Origin: Pirellulaceae bacterium | GTDB lineage: Bacteria > Planctomycetota > Planctomycetia > Pirellulales > Pirellulaceae | NCBI GenBank assembly: GCA_022448315.1 | Contig: JAKVCA010000033.1 | Coordinates: 1-63,041 of the forward strand | DNA length: 63,041 nucleotides | Direction of reading: 5' to 3' | In this document: positions 60,923 through 63,041 of the stretch, piece by piece | Numbering within the stretch: position 1 is the first letter of the stretch | Layout: each line of letters begins with the position of its first letter | Position numbers and translations under genes: made by a program | Notes under the pieces: generated by a model | The model's input: only the letters and a program-made list of their open reading frames with translations | What the model was told of the DNA's origin: nothing | Databases searched by the model: none

Positions 60923-61981
60923 CTACTGATCCGTGCTGTTGGGGTCTTCCGCAAGTTTCCGGTAGTATTCTTCGATAAGTTCGCGGTAATGGGCCGGAAG
61001 ATCTTTGGCGAGCTCGGCCATCGCAGCCGCCCGTTCCTTCGCGGGCAGATCCCCCCAGTCTTCTCCAGGTCCCTGAGCTTTTTGGTCGACGTCTCCTTCT
61101 GCCGGTCCACCCTTCAAGGTGCTGTCTTGAGCTGGTGAGGCGGGTGAGTTTGACGCACTTGCGGCCATTTGTTGTTGTTGCTGTTGTTGTTCAAGATCTT
61201 CGATCAGCTTGTCCAATTTTTGAATGACGTCGTCCTCTTCTTTTCGCACACGTGTGCCGGAACGGTGCAGAGTTTGCCGCCGGCGGATGTCATCCATCAT
61301 CCGAGAGATTTCATCGAGTGAATCGGATTCAAGTGGCTGTAGATCGGCCACAACAAGTTTTGAGACGTCTCGATACCGACGAGGCAATTCTTCTTCTCGC
61401 TCCAGCAGTTGAGTGAGATCACTCAATGCGGGCTCTTTCTGAATGACCTGTTGGTAGGCGATTCCACGGTAAAACAGTAATGCTACCGGATCGATCACCT
61501 CTGCCGGGGTTAGAGCAGACAACAATTCGATCGACTCGTCATAGAGTTGGTGTTGGGCGTACCAGATTCCGGTCGCCAATGACAATTGAGATCGAAGCCA
61601 GGCAGGAATCCTTTCGTCGGTCAACGGCAGTAAGTCAAGCTGCACAAACGGCGTTTGTGAGGATTCCAGTGTCGAGACGAGCGTGGCAGTTTCTGGAACG
61701 ATCAGGGTTGCAGATTTCAAGCCGACTTGAAGCAGGTCGAAAGAATTTTCGGCTTGTTGCGAATCAGACCATAGCTGTTGCAGAATTCCTGTGGTCGCTT
61801 CATCGAGCTGCTTTTCTTCGGCTAGCGCCGCGAACTGACTCTCGACGGCCGCGATGTCCGGTAGTTTCCATGTCGCTTCCTCGGCAAGCTCGCTCTGAGC
61901 AAAGCCAAGTGTTGCGGGCAATGTGGCCATGCTGATGGCCACAAGGAGGAGATGTCGACGAACCCTTGTTAAGACATTCAT
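60923..61981 (-). CDS. secreted helical Gln-rich protein, unknown function
   Basis: The 352-residue exported protein starts at ATG 61981 with a signal peptide (HLLLVAISMATLPATLGFAQ). The body is mostly helical, with a TPR-like section (ESIELLSALTPAEV, LLFYRGIAYQQVIQKE) around 115-180. A coiled-coil segment near 200-260 ends in a poly-Gln run (eight Q, at about 61160-61190), then a Ser/Ala/Pro-rich linker and a helical end (ERAAAMAELAKDLPAHYREL). It lies 13 bp after the coiled-coil gene at 61995, so it is probably co-transcribed. No family is recognised; the small tail motif YRELIEEYYRKLAE recurs in planctomycete proteins of this neighbourhood type. Confidence 0.72.
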   Translation of the reverse strand: MNVLTRVRRHLLLVAISMATLPATLGFAQSELAEEATWKLPDIAAVESQFAALAEEKQLDEATTGILQQLWSDSQQAENSFDLLQVGLKSATLIVPETATLVSTLESSQTPFVQLDLLPLTDERIPAWLRSQLSLATGIWYAQHQLYDESIELLSALTPAEVIDPVALLFYRGIAYQQVIQKEPALSDLTQLLEREEELPRRYRDVSKLVVADLQPLESDSLDEISRMMDDIRRRQTLHRSGTRVRKEEDDVIQKLDKLIEDLEQQQQQQQMAASASNSPASPAQDSTLKGGPAEGDVDQKAQGPGEDWGDLPAKERAAAMAELAKDLPAHYRELIEEYYRKLAEDPNSTDQ

Positions 61982-61994
61982 ATGTCGCCCAATA

Positions 61995-63041
61995 CTATTG
62001 GTTTTTCCCGAGGACCACGTCTCGGGTGATTTGTTGAAGTTTGTCTTCACGATCCGCGAGTTTCTGGAGTGCCTCTTGAATGTCAGGATCGGAGGATTCA
62101 CCCAGCAGGTCATCCGGATCGTCGAGAAGTCTTGAATACCGTTGATGACGTTTATTGATCCGATATTGGAGCCCTCGAATCATTTTCAGTTCCTGAATCT
62201 GATCAACGAGTGGCATATCGCCGGGGTCCATGGGAGGGGATTGCTGGGGCGGACTCTGTTGTTGTTCCTGTAAATCTTGTTGCGCCTGCACTAAGGCTTC
62301 GATGACATAGTCCAGCGTATCAATGATATCTTCTTCAATCTCCTGAGTGATGCGACCCGGATTGCCTTCTGAGAGACGGCCAGAAACCTGAATCATGTCG
62401 TCACGCATCTGCTCGACCACTTCGGGGAAGGCGATTGATGTGCCCTCGTCGAGCAAAAGCGTAAGAGCGCGGTCAGCATCGGTTGCAACTTCTCGCTGTT
62501 GGACACCGAGTTTTCCGGTTTGGATTAAGTACTCTCCACGACGTTGCTCCGGCACCGTGCGGTCAAGTCGCTTGGTTGACTCGTAGATTCGAATTTCCGC
62601 TTCAAGCATTTTGCGGAAACGACTCTCAAGCATCGCGAGGGTTCGGCCAATTTCCTCTTCTCGTAGTTGTCGAAGAATTTCTTCAAGCTCCTTCCGAGCT
62701 TGTGCGAGTTCGCGTTCTGCGTCCTCCATATCCTGAACCGATTCCTCTCGCCTCGCCTGCTCCAGCTTGAGTTGTGCGTCTTTCATTTTTTCTTCCGCAG
62801 CTTTCAATCGCTGCTGGACCGGATCCTGCGGTTCGGAGGGGGGCGTCGGGGGCGTGGGGCCGTTTTGGCTATCTCCCTCGGGCTCTCCCTCGCTGGGCTC
62901 TCCCTCGCTGGGCTGGCCTTCGCTGGGCTCTCCCTCGCTGGGCTCTCCCTCGCTGGGTTCCCCTTCGCTGGGTTCCCCTTCGCTGGGTTCCCCTTCGCTG
63001 GGTTCCCCTTCGCTGGGTTCCCCTTCGCTGGGTTCCCCTTC
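61995..63041 (-). CDS. coiled-coil protein with EGEPS repeats, N-terminus cut by window edge
   Basis: The minus strand is open from the right edge to the stop at 61995, giving 348 codons of a larger protein. It starts with a (EGEPS)n low-complexity array, then [13 protein letters not shown], then a long heptad-rich coiled coil ([39 protein letters not shown]) and a Gln/Pro-rich stretch ([19 protein letters not shown]). The end is again helical. This resembles the C-terminal part of DUF4175-like proteins found near BatA/DUF58 genes, but that is a guess. It is the first visible gene of the HtrA operon; stop to next start is 13 bp. Confidence 0.75.
   Translation of the reverse strand, partial: EGEPSEGEPSEGEPSEGEPSEGEPSEGEPSEGEPSEGEPSEGQPSEGEPSEGEPEGDSQNGPTPPTPPSEPQDPVQQRLKAAEEKMKDAQLKLEQARREESVQDMEDAERELAQARKELEEILRQLREEEIGRTLAMLESRFRKMLEAEIRIYESTKRLDRTVPEQRRGEYLIQTGKLGVQQREVATDADRALTLLLDEGTSIAFPEVVEQMRDDMIQVSGRLSEGNPGRITQEIEEDIIDTLDYVIEALVQAQQDLQEQQQSPPQQSPPMDPGDMPLVDQIQELKMIRGLQYRINKRHQRYSRLLDDPDDLLGESSDPDIQEALQKLADREDKLQQITRDVVLGKNQ
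62876..63041 (-). repeat. tandem 15-bp repeat coding for Glu-Gly-Glu-Pro-Ser
   Basis: About eleven copies of a 15-bp unit (GAAGGGGAACCCAGC on the minus strand) run to the right edge. The outer copies are nearly identical and those toward the gene middle diverge (GAGGGAGAGCCCAGC, one with Gln). It encodes a flexible acidic linker within the coiled-coil protein. The true repeat number is unknown because the window ends inside it. Confidence 0.95.

Overview
The window looks like a chromosomal segment of a planctomycete (Planctomycetota, probably Pirellulales-like). This is inferred from protein families rather than a marker gene: two secreted sulfatases, a DUF1080 protein, Tat-exported Gfo/Idh/MocA oxidoreductases, LolA-like and NPCBM envelope proteins, FHA/GAF signalling proteins, and an archaeal-type topoisomerase VI. 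Base composition is moderate and even. I saw no tRNA, rRNA, CRISPR array, phage or intact insertion sequence.

Layout. 1-6 kb: a Gfo/Idh/MocA gene cut by the left edge, a small membrane protein, the two topoisomerase VI subunits (B then A, minus strand) and two small Tyr/Pro/Gly-rich secreted proteins closed by a strong terminator. 6-15 kb: a sulfatase, a secreted repeat protein, a PIG-L deacetylase, then two divergent FHA-GAF regulators (a SpoIIE-type phosphatase and a histidine kinase) and a DUF151 protein. 15-29 kb: YjbQ, a duplicated parvulin chaperone, an esterase preceded by a 15-bp tandem repeat, YgfZ with a LarA-like protein, a large lipoprotein, a sulfatase/DUF1080 pair, a decayed Hpt gene, and a coupled YheT hydrolase/dehydrogenase pair. 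29-41 kb: a sigma-70 factor, ribosomal protein S1, an rRNA/tRNA methyltransferase, an S9 peptidase, a PAP2 phosphatase, a GT39-type transferase and a Tat-exported oxidoreductase. 41-46 kb: a ruined C-terminal remnant of methionine synthase, a palindromic element, and a CpsD-like/GT39-like cluster. 46-54 kb: the ffh-rpsP-trmD-rplS operon without rimM, a DUF4105 lipoprotein, ComF, DUF502 and hemC. 54-63 kb: a six-gene minus-strand operon encoding a coiled-coil protein with EGEPS repeats (cut by the right edge), a secreted Gln-rich protein, an NPCBM protein and three HtrA-like (S1C) proteins.

The most striking system is this last operon. It encodes three HtrA paralogues in series: one with an intact His-Asp-Ser triad fused to a LolA-like domain, one whose catalytic Ser is Ala and Asp is Glu, and one that has lost all three residues but gained two PDZ domains and an alpha/beta-hydrolase-like tail. 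Together with secreted coiled-coil and NPCBM partners they suggest an envelope complex of one protease with two pseudoproteases. Other points of interest are the bacterial topoisomerase VI, the paralogous divergent FHA-GAF phosphatase/kinase pair, and two gene ruins (Hpt and metH) readable only by following frames through stops and shifts.
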